A stretch of DNA of 64,000 bases from JAFGHJ01 sp964525555 (lineage in GTDB: Bacteria; Hydrothermota; UBA3072): positions 124,001 through 188,000 of the forward strand of contig CAZGHN010000003.1 of the NCBI GenBank assembly GCA_964525555.1, in the 5' to 3' direction. This document shows positions 50,571-59,550 of this stretch, in pieces. The translations under genes were made by a program, and so were the position numbers. A model generated the notes under the pieces. The model was not told where the DNA came from and ran no database searches. It worked only from the letters and a program-made list of their open reading frames with translations. Numbering within the stretch: the first letter of the stretch is position 1; every line of letters starts with the position of its first letter.

Positions 50571-52316
50571 ATGGAAAAACTTGGGGAAATTCTAGTTCAA
50601 GCCGGGAAGATCACTCCAGAACAATTGAACGTTGCTCTTAGGAAACAAAAAAAAGTGGCAAAAAGACTTGGGGCAGTTTTGATAGAAGAGGGATTTATAA
50701 CAGACAGTGAACTTGCTAAGACTCTTTCAACGCAATTTCGAGTTTCTTCTATTGATATAAAACCTGAGGATGTGGATGGTGGTCTGATTTCGTTAATACC
50801 CTCGGATATGGCACAGAGATATCAGGTATTTCCAATCAGAAGAAAAGGTAAAAAATTAATTTTGGGTGTTGTAAATCCGGGTGATTTGGAAGCAATAGAT
50901 GCCGTTGAGTTTAAGACAGGTTTAAAAGTTGAAACAGTGGTTGTAACTTTCTGGAAAATGAAGAAACTTCTTGACCAATTCTATCCTGTTACTAAAGCTG
51001 TGGACCGAGTAGAAAAGAAAGAAGAAGAAATGGCAGAGGAAGAGTTTGTCTTTGCAGAGGATAGTCTTGAAAATATTTTTATTAGGAAATCTGATTTGGA
51101 AGAAGAGGAAGAGGATTGGAGAGCCGAAGCTCAGGAAAAACCTGTTATAAAACTTGTTAATTATTTAATTACTTCAGCAGTACAGAAAGAAGCATCCGAT
51201 ATACATATTGAACCCTATGAGAAAACTCTACGTATAAGATTTAGGATTGATGGCGTTTTGCAACAGGTAGCTGAACCGCCTTACAGATTGAGGCATGCTA
51301 TATCAACTAGAATAAAAATAATGACAGGATCAATGGATGCTTCAGAAAGAAGGTTGACACAGGATGGGAGAATAAAAATAAAAGTTGAAGGTAAGCCTAT
51401 AGACCTTCGTGTTAGTATAATACCCACTGTTTTTGGCGAAAAAGTGGTTATGAGGATTTTAGATCCGTCTTCGCTTATGTTAAATATGGAAGTCCTTGGT
51501 TTCGAACCAGATGCACTTGTAAAATTTGAAAAAGCTATAGCTCAACCTTATGGATTGATACTAGTTACAGGACCAACCGGAAGTGGTAAATCTACTACTC
51601 TTTATTCTGCCCTTTCCGCTTTAAATAAACCGGAAGTCAATATTATGACAGTTGAGAATCCTGTTGAATACAATTTAAAAGGAATTAATCAAGTTCAAGT
51701 AAATAGAGATATTGGGTTTGATTTTCCAGAAGCTTTACGTGCTTTTCTTAGACAGTCGCCAAATATAATACTTGTTGGAGAAATTAGAGAAATAGATACC
51801 GCGTCAATTGCCATAAGAGCAGCTTTAACCGGACATTTAGTTCTGTCTACGCTTCATACTAATGATGCTCCGAGCGCTGTTAACCGTTTAGTCGATATAG
51901 GTATAGAGCCTTTTCTAATCGCAAGTTCTTTAAATTTAATCCAGGCGCAGAGACTTTTAAGGAAAGTTTGTAAAAACTGTAGGGCAAAGATTGAACCTGA
52001 TGAGGCCGATAAAGTTAGTATTTTGAAGGAGATAGGCTTAACAGCAAATGATATTATAAGCGGTGAAGTTTATGGTGTAGGTCCGGGTTGTCCGGAATGT
52101 AATTCCAGTGGATACAAAGGTAGAATTGCTGTAACTGAAGTTATGCCTATTTCTATGAATTTACGTCAAATGATTCTTAACGGGTCTTCTACTGATGATT
52201 TAAGAAAAGCTGCTCAGAAAGAAGGGATGAGATCCCTAAGAGATGATGGAATAGTTAAGTTGAAGAAAGGACTGACAACTCCAAATGAAATTCTAAGAGT
52301 AACTGTAGAATCTTAA
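50571..52316 (+). CDS. pilB: Type IV pilus/type II secretion ATPase PilB, copy 2
   Basis: A 581-residue paralogue of copy 1, three bases downstream. MshEN-type N-terminus (LGEILVQAGKITPEQLNVAL), Walker A GPTGSGKSTTLYSALS, Walker B NIILVGEIREIDTASIAIRA and CKNC/CPEC zinc pairs. Two tandem extension-type ATPases suggest separate pilus or secretion machines, or a hetero-assembly. Confidence 0.9.
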   Translation: MEKLGEILVQAGKITPEQLNVALRKQKKVAKRLGAVLIEEGFITDSELAKTLSTQFRVSSIDIKPEDVDGGLISLIPSDMAQRYQVFPIRRKGKKLILGVVNPGDLEAIDAVEFKTGLKVETVVVTFWKMKKLLDQFYPVTKAVDRVEKKEEEMAEEEFVFAEDSLENIFIRKSDLEEEEEDWRAEAQEKPVIKLVNYLITSAVQKEASDIHIEPYEKTLRIRFRIDGVLQQVAEPPYRLRHAISTRIKIMTGSMDASERRLTQDGRIKIKVEGKPIDLRVSIIPTVFGEKVVMRILDPSSLMLNMEVLGFEPDALVKFEKAIAQPYGLILVTGPTGSGKSTTLYSALSALNKPEVNIMTVENPVEYNLKGINQVQVNRDIGFDFPEALRAFLRQSPNIILVGEIREIDTASIAIRAALTGHLVLSTLHTNDAPSAVNRLVDIGIEPFLIASSLNLIQAQRLLRKVCKNCRAKIEPDEADKVSILKEIGLTANDIISGEVYGVGPGCPECNSSGYKGRIAVTEVMPISMNLRQMILNGSSTDDLRKAAQKEGMRSLRDDGIVKLKKGLTTPNEILRVTVES

Positions 52317-52336
52317 CTTTATAGAGAGGAGTTACT

Positions 52337-53413
52337 ATGGATTATGATATGAAAACTTTACTGGAAGAAATGGTCAGCAGAGGGGCAACCGATCTTCATC
52401 TTACAACCGCTGCACCTCCAATGTATAGAAAGGATGGACAATTGGAGAAATCTAATTATGCACCACTTTCTCCGAATGATATAGAAAAATTAGTTTATTC
52501 TATATTGAATGACGAGCAGAAGAAAAAATTTGAAATGAAAAAGGAACTGGACTTAAGTTTTGGTGTTCCTGGTCTTTCTAGATTCAGAGCCAATGTTTTT
52601 TATCAGAGAGGTCAGGTTGCCTGTGCAGTAAGGACAATTCCTTTTAAAATTAAAACTTTTAAGCAATTAGGGTTACCAAATGTTATAGCGGATATGGCTA
52701 ATAAACAAAAAGGATTGATATTGGTTACTGGTCCAACGGGTTGCGGCAAATCAACTACTCTCGCTGCTATTGTTGATAAGATAGATAGTGAGAGAAAAGT
52801 TCACATCATTACTATCGAAGATCCAATAGAATATCTTTTTAGACATCAAAGAGCTATTGTGAACCAGAGGCAAGTTGGGTCTGATACTGATGGATTTTCT
52901 ATTGCTTTGAAATACATACTCCGTCAAGATCCCGATGTTGTCATGATAGGAGAGATGAGAGATAGAGAAACGATGGAAGCAGCTCTTAATGTTGCTGAAA
53001 CCGGACACCTAACTATTGCTACACTGCATACAAATTCTGCTGTAGAGTCTGTTTCGAGAATTGTCGATACATTTCCTCCTGAGAGACATAACCAAGTGAG
53101 AGCTCAAATTGCTTTTGTTTTAATTGGCATAGTTACTCAAAGTCTTATACCCAAGCGTACCGGAGGAAGGGCTTTATCTGTTGAGGTCCTATTTGGAACT
53201 CCGGCTGTTAAGGCTTTGATAAGAGATAATAAGACTCATCAATTGTATTCAAGTATCCAGGCTGGGCAGAAATTCGGTATGGTTACGATGAATCAATCAC
53301 TTTACAAATTATATATGGATCGAGAGATAAGTTTAGAAGACGCAATATCATATTCGAGGGAGCCGGGCGAGCTTGAAGAAATGATAGCTAAAAAGCAAAC
53401 CTATGTTCATTAA
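52337..53413 (+). CDS. pilT: Pilus retraction ATPase PilT
   Basis: A 358-residue ATPase with the PilT hallmarks: MVSRGATDLHLTTAAPPMYR, Walker A GPTGCGKSTTLAAI, DPDVVMIGEMRDRETMEAAL, AETGHLTIATLHTNSA and the AIRNLIRE-like C-terminal stretch as VKALIRDNKTHQLYSSIQ. Drives pilus disassembly. GAGGAG SD. Confidence 0.93.
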   Translation: MDYDMKTLLEEMVSRGATDLHLTTAAPPMYRKDGQLEKSNYAPLSPNDIEKLVYSILNDEQKKKFEMKKELDLSFGVPGLSRFRANVFYQRGQVACAVRTIPFKIKTFKQLGLPNVIADMANKQKGLILVTGPTGCGKSTTLAAIVDKIDSERKVHIITIEDPIEYLFRHQRAIVNQRQVGSDTDGFSIALKYILRQDPDVVMIGEMRDRETMEAALNVAETGHLTIATLHTNSAVESVSRIVDTFPPERHNQVRAQIAFVLIGIVTQSLIPKRTGGRALSVEVLFGTPAVKALIRDNKTHQLYSSIQAGQKFGMVTMNQSLYKLYMDREISLEDAISYSREPGELEEMIAKKQTYVH

Positions 53414-53424
53414 GGGGGTGATTT

Positions 53425-54630
53425 ATGCCTGATTATTTATGGAAGGGCAGAACTCCAGGTGGAAAAATAGAAAATGGTGAGATAACTGCTGCAAATCCTG
53501 AGGAAGTCCAGCGTATATTACGGGAAAGGAAAATTGTTCCCACTTCAATACGTGCTAAGCCTAAGGAGATAACTCTTCCCTTTTTAAAAGGAAGGGTTTC
53601 CAGTAGGTCTATTTCTGTTTTTACAAGGCAGTTTTCAGTTATGATTAATGCGGGTTTGCCTTTGATTAAATGTCTTGATATTCAAGTAGATCAAGTTGAT
53701 TCTGAAAGATTTAAAGGTGTTCTTAAAGATTTAATTTCAGCGGTAGAGGGTGGTTCCACTTTGGCTGATGCTTTAAGAGAACATAGAGAAATTTTTGGAG
53801 ATTTGTATATAAATATGGTAGAGGCCGGAGAAAAAGGTGGCTCTCTTGCAACTATTTTAGCGAGGTTGGCCGATTATCTTGAAAAAGCAGATGCAATAAA
53901 GAGAAAAGTTAAAGGCGCAATGGTATATCCCGCTGCTATTGTTATAGTTTCTGCAATAGCTGTTGCAGTCTTGTTGACTTTTGTAATTCCTGTATTTGCC
54001 GCTTTATTCAGTGATCTTGGAGGAGAATTACCTTTGCCTACGCGGTTGGTTATAGCTTTAAGTAATTTTTTGAGAAAATATTTCTTCATTATATTAGGTA
54101 TAATGATAGGTTTGATTTTCGCAGTTAGGTATTATTACAAAACTGAGGTAGGGCATCTTCAGATAGATTCAGTTTTGATAAAGATACCAATATTCGGTAC
54201 TCTAATAAAAAAGCAAGCAATTGCTAGATTCTCCAGAACGCTTTCTACGCTTCTTTCTTCAGGTGTTAATATACTTGATGCTCTTGAAATTACTGCGGGA
54301 ACGACAGGTAATAAATTAGTTGAAAATGCGGTTATGCGTTCTCGTACTTCGATAGCGCAGGGGGAATCTATAGCAGAACCATTAAGTAAAGAAAAAGCCT
54401 TATTTCCTCCTATGGTTGTTCAAATGATAACAATAGGAGAGCAGACAGGAGGTTTGGATGAAATGCTTGCTAAGGTAGCAGATTTTTATGATGATGAGGT
54501 TGATCAGGCTGTTGCTAATCTTATGAACGCTCTTGAACCAATTGTTATAGTTGTCCTTGGAGGTTTAATAGGTGGTATGGTTATGGCTATGTATCTTCCG
54601 ATTTTCAAAATGGCTCAGCAGTTTATGTAA
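53425..54630 (+). CDS. pilC: Pilus inner-membrane platform protein PilC
   Basis: A 401-residue GspF/PilC-family protein with two tandem T2SSF domains (FTRQFSVMINAGLPLIKCLD and FSRTLSTLLSSGVNILDALE) and about three membrane segments. It couples the ATPases to the growing pilus. AGGGGGTG SD. Confidence 0.92.
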   Translation: MPDYLWKGRTPGGKIENGEITAANPEEVQRILRERKIVPTSIRAKPKEITLPFLKGRVSSRSISVFTRQFSVMINAGLPLIKCLDIQVDQVDSERFKGVLKDLISAVEGGSTLADALREHREIFGDLYINMVEAGEKGGSLATILARLADYLEKADAIKRKVKGAMVYPAAIVIVSAIAVAVLLTFVIPVFAALFSDLGGELPLPTRLVIALSNFLRKYFFIILGIMIGLIFAVRYYYKTEVGHLQIDSVLIKIPIFGTLIKKQAIARFSRTLSTLLSSGVNILDALEITAGTTGNKLVENAVMRSRTSIAQGESIAEPLSKEKALFPPMVVQMITIGEQTGGLDEMLAKVADFYDDEVDQAVANLMNALEPIVIVVLGGLIGGMVMAMYLPIFKMAQQFM

Positions 54631-54644
54631 AAATAAGGGTTTTT

Positions 54645-56147
54645 GTGAGTCGAGCCAGAAGATATTGTATATATAGAGCGATTTTATTCTTACTTCTTTT
54701 TTCCCTGATTATTATTTTCAGGGAACGAGAAAAGAATCTTTTTCCTTTAATTATTCTTTTTTTGATATTTGTTGCGGATGAAATCTTACTATTTTTCTTC
54801 CAGATAAGGCCAAAATTATATAACTTTCTTCTGGATGTAACGTATCTCTCTGCTTTGATTATATTTACTGGAACGGCTATAAGTCCGTTTGTTCCTTTTT
54901 ATCTTCCCTTAGTTGTTTTGAGTGCATATTTGCTCTGTCCAGTGGATTCTTTTATTGTAAGTGGTTATTCATTAGTTTCTTTTGGTGTAATTGGTCTCTT
55001 TTTTTCTGAAAAGATACCTCAAAATCTTATTTTAATCAGTGTTACTGAAATTCCTCCAATAGAAATCGTTTTTATAGAATTTATTGTCTATTCCTTTGCT
55101 TTTATTTTTACTGCAGCGGTTTCCTCTCTGGTTGTTAATGTATTGAAAAGACAGCTTATAAGAGTTAAAGTTGATACTTCGGATATAGTTGAAGCTATCG
55201 ATTATGGTATAATTACAGTGGATGAAAAAGGGCGTATTGTTTGGAGTAACTCTAAGGCTGAAAGATTCCTTGGAATCTCTCTTTCGCCGGGTAAAATACT
55301 TCAAGAAATTGTTCTCGATCCTTTTAAGGAGCCTATCAATAAAATTATTAGTAGAGAAAAAAAAGTAATTGAGTTTGAAAATGAAGATAGGATTTATATG
55401 TTAAGAGGTAATGATTTATTTGAAGGAAAGGGTACAATTTTGATGGTTAATGACCAGACTGAAGAGAAAGAGATAGAAAGAAAAATGCAGATGAGAGAAA
55501 AATTAGTCACACTTGGTAATTTTGCTGCTAATCTTGCTCACGAAGTCAGAAACCCTGTTTCTTCCATAAGAGCTTCAGCCGAATTAATTGGTCCTTCAAA
55601 TAAAGGAAAACCTGACAAAAATGAAAGGCTTAGGGAAGTTATAATGAAAGAATCTGATAGATTAGATTATCTTGTTGAGAGCTTTTTGGATTTCACTAAG
55701 AGTTTTAATTTAGAGAACAAAAAAGTACAGTTACATGAACTCGTAAAAGATGTAATATCCGAGCTGGGTGAAAGCAAATTTTATAATAAAAATATAAAGT
55801 TTGATAATAAATTAAATGAGAATGTAACAATGAATGGTGACTATAATCTTTTAAAGAGCGTGTTGTCTAATCTTGGTGTCAATTCTTTAAAGGCAATGCC
55901 TAATGGGGGGAATCTTATTTTTGGAGTAAGAAAAATGGAAGGGAAGACAGTACTTTTTGTAAAAGATACTGGTTGCGGCATAGAGGAAAAAGAATTAAGT
56001 AAAATTTTTTCTCCTTTTTATACTCGTTTTAGGGAAGGTTTTGGTTTTGGGCTTCCTATAGTAAAAAAAATTGTGGAATTACATAACTGGGATATTGAAG
56101 TTGAAAGCGTTATTAATGAAGGGACTGAGATGAGGATAATTGTATGA
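54645..56147 (+). CDS. pilS: PilS-like sensor histidine kinase
   Basis: A 500-residue inner-membrane kinase with about six N-terminal membrane segments, as in PilS, a PAS-like domain (IVEAIDYGIITVDEKGRIVW), the H-box NLAHEVRNPVSSIRASAELI and ATPase boxes LKSVLSNLGVNSLKAMPNGG, VKDTGCGIEEKE, FGFGLPIVKKI. GTG start. The signal sensed is unknown, but PilS in Pseudomonas senses pilin. Confidence 0.85.
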   Translation: MSRARRYCIYRAILFLLLFSLIIIFREREKNLFPLIILFLIFVADEILLFFFQIRPKLYNFLLDVTYLSALIIFTGTAISPFVPFYLPLVVLSAYLLCPVDSFIVSGYSLVSFGVIGLFFSEKIPQNLILISVTEIPPIEIVFIEFIVYSFAFIFTAAVSSLVVNVLKRQLIRVKVDTSDIVEAIDYGIITVDEKGRIVWSNSKAERFLGISLSPGKILQEIVLDPFKEPINKIISREKKVIEFENEDRIYMLRGNDLFEGKGTILMVNDQTEEKEIERKMQMREKLVTLGNFAANLAHEVRNPVSSIRASAELIGPSNKGKPDKNERLREVIMKESDRLDYLVESFLDFTKSFNLENKKVQLHELVKDVISELGESKFYNKNIKFDNKLNENVTMNGDYNLLKSVLSNLGVNSLKAMPNGGNLIFGVRKMEGKTVLFVKDTGCGIEEKELSKIFSPFYTRFREGFGFGLPIVKKIVELHNWDIEVESVINEGTEMRIIV

Positions 56148-57472
56148 ATGGGAAAATATTGGTTATAGACGATGAAGTAAGTATTCTTGAAGTAGTAAAA
56201 CTTGGGTTGGAGGAGGGTGGATTTAAGGTTGATGTTTTTTCAGATCCAATAGAAGCTTTAAACAGGTTTTCTGAAGGTAATTATGATGCCGTTTTAACTG
56301 ATATAAACATGCCTGAAATGTCAGGTCTTGAGGTCCTCAGGCGTTGCAAGAAGATAGACCCTGAATCAGTAGTTATACTTATAACTGCTTATTCTTCTAT
56401 TGACTCGGCAATAGAAGCTATAAGGGGTGGAGCCTTAGATTATATAAGAAAACCTTTCAGAATGGAAGAATTAATTTTGAGACTCAAAGAAGCATTAGAT
56501 AGAGTGAGGATAAAGAAAAGTTTAAAAAATCTTCGGGAAGAAAAACTTGAAGAGTTCAGAATTATTGGTATTAATGATAAAATAAAACAGATACGAGAAA
56601 AAATAAAAAAAGTGGCTCCAACAACTTCTTCGATTCTTATTCACGGGGAAAGTGGTACCGGAAAAGAATTAGTCGCAAATTTAATTCATTATAATTCTGA
56701 TAGACCGGGTAAGTTTATTCCTATTAACTGTTCTGCTTTTCCCTCTGAATTACTGGAGTCGGAGCTTTTTGGTTATAAGAAAGGCGCTTTCACTGGAGCC
56801 GATAGAGATAAAAAAGGTTTATTTGTCGCTGCACATAAAGGGACTTTGTTTCTGGATGAGATAAGTACTCTTCCTATGGAGTTACAGCCAAAGATACTTA
56901 GAGCTATCCAAGAAATGAGTTTTACACCCCTTGGAAGTACAAAGGAAGTAGAAGTTGATGTTAGGATTGTGTGTGCCACAAACGAGAATATTGAGGAACT
57001 TGTAGAGGGTGGTAATTTTAGAGAAGATTTGTATTATAGATTAAACGTTATACCAATAGAAATTCCTCCTCTTAGGGAACGTAAAGAAGATATACTTCCC
57101 CTCGTTCAGCATTTTAATAAAAAAATCTCTGAGAGATTAAATGTAAAGGAAAAAACTTTTACCGATAAAGCTTATGAAAAACTTATGAATTATAAATGGA
57201 CCGGTAATGTAAGAGAGTTGGAAAATTTACTCGAAAGGTTAATAGTGTTGGAAGATTCGGAGTTAATTGACGCTAATACCATTCCGGGAGAGTTTAGTAG
57301 TAAAGTTAAAATTGACAGATTAAATTTAGAAGAAATTGAGAGAAAGACTATAAATAAGGCATTGGAAATTTCAAAAAAAGATAAGAATAAAGCGGCCGAG
57401 CTTTTAGGAATACATCCTTCTACACTTTATAGAAAGATAAAAAAATTGAATATGGAATCTTCTCTGCAATAA
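56144..57472 (+). CDS. pilR: PilR-like sigma-54 response regulator
   Basis: A 442-residue NtrC-family activator: receiver domain with LVIDDE, phospho-Asp in VLTDINMPEMSGLEVL and the TAY and K sites; AAA+ domain with HGESGTGKELVANLIHYNS and the sigma-54-contacting GAFTGA loop in KKGAFTGADRDKKG; C-terminal Fis-type HTH (NKAAELLGIHPSTLYRKIKK). It needs the RpoN encoded at 41181. Start overlaps pilS by four bases. Confidence 0.9.
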   Translation: MNGKILVIDDEVSILEVVKLGLEEGGFKVDVFSDPIEALNRFSEGNYDAVLTDINMPEMSGLEVLRRCKKIDPESVVILITAYSSIDSAIEAIRGGALDYIRKPFRMEELILRLKEALDRVRIKKSLKNLREEKLEEFRIIGINDKIKQIREKIKKVAPTTSSILIHGESGTGKELVANLIHYNSDRPGKFIPINCSAFPSELLESELFGYKKGAFTGADRDKKGLFVAAHKGTLFLDEISTLPMELQPKILRAIQEMSFTPLGSTKEVEVDVRIVCATNENIEELVEGGNFREDLYYRLNVIPIEIPPLRERKEDILPLVQHFNKKISERLNVKEKTFTDKAYEKLMNYKWTGNVRELENLLERLIVLEDSELIDANTIPGEFSSKVKIDRLNLEEIERKTINKALEISKKDKNKAAELLGIHPSTLYRKIKKLNMESSLQ

Positions 57473-57487
57473 TGAGGAGCTACTGAA

Positions 57488-58621
57488 ATGATTTTGTTTT
57501 ATTTGTTTATTATAGGTATTAATGTAGATTTTCAGATCGATAGGGATACGAGTTCCGCCCCATACGTGATTGTAAATTATGGGTTTTCTTATTCTGATTT
57601 GATTTTTTACAAAACTGATACGGTTTATACAGCAGAATGCTTGGTCTCTTTAGTTGTAGAAAAAAATAAATTTCAATTAGGTGGTAAAAGTGAAAAACAT
57701 AAAATTTTAGCTTATAAATATAATGAGACTGTTTCCGCCAATAATTATTTTAATGGTTCTATTAGCGTTGAGGTTCCAGAAGGGAAGATAGGGGTGTCAT
57801 TAAAAATATCAGATCGAAATTCAAGCAGAGCTTGGACTAGATCTAGAGAATTTGATATACCGGAAATGAGATCGACGGATATTGGTTCGATAAGATGGTT
57901 AACGAATGCTTCAAGAGAAGTGAATACCGATAAAGATACTATTAGGATTAGATTAAATATTTTTAGTATTGAGAAAGGAAAAACGCAGTTAAAATTCTAT
58001 TTTAAAGATGATGATAAGAAAATTTCTTTTCAAAGGGACACATTGCTTCCCGATAGAAGAAATCAAGCTGTTGAAGTTATAGTTCCAGCCGACAGATTTA
58101 AAGAGGGCTTATATAATTTCTTTGCTGAAGTTAACAATGTTAATCAGAAGGAGATTGTAAAAAGATCGATTGCATTTGGGGTATGGAGGCCTTTTTTTGA
58201 ATCCGTGAGATTCTTTGAGAGAGTTAAACAAATAGAGTATATTGCATCTTCTGGAGAGATAAATCAAATGCTTACTGCAACAGTCGAAGAAAGAGAAAGG
58301 TTATGGAACGAATTCTGGGAAAGAAGAGATCCGACACCTGAAGATGATGTTAACGAGTTTAAAATAACTTATTTTGAGAGGGTGGATTTTGCGAATAGAA
58401 ATTTTTCACGCTCCTCCCTTCTAGAAGGATGGAGAACAGACAGAGGTAAAGTTTATATTATCCTTGGCCCTCCTGATGATATAGTTGACGAGCCTTTTAA
58501 TCCTAGCGGTAGCGCCTATCAGATATGGTATTACTACGATAGAGGGTATAATTTAATTTTTGTTCAAAGATATATGACCGGTGATTACTATTTGGAGAAC
58601 CCTCCTTCTGAAGTTTGGTAG
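57488..58621 (+). CDS. GWxTD-domain protein
   Basis: A 377-residue protein with a short N-terminal hydrophobic segment, likely secreted. The C-terminal GWxTD domain is clear: LLEGWRTDRGKVYIILGPPD plus LWNEFWERRDPTPEDDVNEF. The N-terminal part is beta-rich. The function is unknown. The domain is common in Acidobacteria and FCB-type genomes. GAGGAG SD 15 bases after pilR, so it belongs to the pil operon. Confidence 0.85.
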   Translation: MILFYLFIIGINVDFQIDRDTSSAPYVIVNYGFSYSDLIFYKTDTVYTAECLVSLVVEKNKFQLGGKSEKHKILAYKYNETVSANNYFNGSISVEVPEGKIGVSLKISDRNSSRAWTRSREFDIPEMRSTDIGSIRWLTNASREVNTDKDTIRIRLNIFSIEKGKTQLKFYFKDDDKKISFQRDTLLPDRRNQAVEVIVPADRFKEGLYNFFAEVNNVNQKEIVKRSIAFGVWRPFFESVRFFERVKQIEYIASSGEINQMLTATVEERERLWNEFWERRDPTPEDDVNEFKITYFERVDFANRNFSRSSLLEGWRTDRGKVYIILGPPDDIVDEPFNPSGSAYQIWYYYDRGYNLIFVQRYMTGDYYLENPPSEVW

Positions 58622-58712
58622 TTAGAGTATGATTTGAATATTTTAAATCAGTTAAATAGTTGAATTAAAAAATAGTTAAATAGGAAAAAAAGGAAAAGGG
58701 ATGGGAGGACGA

Positions 58713-58768
58713 TTCGACTATTTAACTTGTTTCGCGGACTTAGTGTTTTTTGTGGCGATTAAATATTA
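58713..58768. repeat. Word-like repeat in the gap before the sirtuin gene
   Basis: GACTATTTAACTTG, TTCGCGGACTTAGTG and TTTTTGTGGCGATTAA recall the block at 11494-11600. The rest of the gap holds only the sirtuin promoter. Confidence 0.35.
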
Positions 58769-58802
58769 GTTTTGTCTTGTTGATTATCTTTAAAGAGAAA
58801 TA

Positions 58803-58830
58803 TTGACAATAAAGAGATAGTAATTACTTT
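58803..58830 (+). promoter_or_regulatory. Promoter of the sirtuin-prfA operon, predicting a leaderless mRNA
   Basis: TTGACA (58803-58808), a 16-bp spacer and TACTTT (58825-58830), with the ATG six bases after the -10 box. Confidence 0.65.
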
Positions 58831-58836
58831 ACTCAT

Positions 58837-59550
58837 ATGAAGATAGAAGATGAAATTATCAATAGAATAAAAAAAGCTAAAAGTGCTTTTTCTTTAACCG
58901 GTGCAGGTAGTTCGGCTCCTTCAGGGATTCCGACATTTAGAGGTAACGGCGGTTTTTGGAAAGATAAAACTCCATTTTCTTTGGATTCTTTTATAGAAAA
59001 TCCGCAAGCCGTTTGGGAATGGCATCTTGAAATAAAAGAAATGATAAAAAAGAAATCTCCTAATCCTTCTCATTTTGCTTTAGCTAAAATGCAGAATCTT
59101 TTTAAAAAATTTGCAATTGTTACCCAAAATATTGATAATTTACATCAGAAAGCAGGGTCTAATAAAGTTATTGAACTTCATGGAAATATATACAGAAATA
59201 GATGTAATGAATGTTATAAAGTTTTTGGCGAGATTGATTCAAAAGAGATACCGAAGTGCGATAAGTGTGGTGGGCTTGTGCGTCCTGATGTAGTATGGTT
59301 TGGCGAACAGTTACCATTTAAAGCCCTTATTACGGCAAGAGCATATGCCGAGAGTAGCGAACTTTGCTTTGTTGTAGGTACTTCAGGAGTTGTCCAACCT
59401 GCTGCTTCAATTCCGCTAATTGCTCGAGAACATGGGGCTTTTGTAATTGAAATTAACATGGAGAAAACTGTTCTTAGTGATCATTTAGATTATTCGGTTT
59501 TTGGAGACGCTTCAGTGATTCTCCCTGAACTTTACGAAAGGTTATTATAA
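58837..59550 (+). CDS. cobB: NAD-dependent protein deacylase (sirtuin)
   Basis: A 237-residue Sir2-family enzyme that removes acyl groups from lysine with NAD. Motifs: TGAGSSAPSGIPTFRG, TQNIDNLHQKAGS, IELHGNIYRNRC with the zinc pairs CNEC and CDKC, and GTSGVVQPAA. No SD; the predicted transcript starts at the ATG. The stop overlaps the prfA start. Confidence 0.93.
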   Translation: MKIEDEIINRIKKAKSAFSLTGAGSSAPSGIPTFRGNGGFWKDKTPFSLDSFIENPQAVWEWHLEIKEMIKKKSPNPSHFALAKMQNLFKKFAIVTQNIDNLHQKAGSNKVIELHGNIYRNRCNECYKVFGEIDSKEIPKCDKCGGLVRPDVVWFGEQLPFKALITARAYAESSELCFVVGTSGVVQPAASIPLIAREHGAFVIEINMEKTVLSDHLDYSVFGDASVILPELYERLL

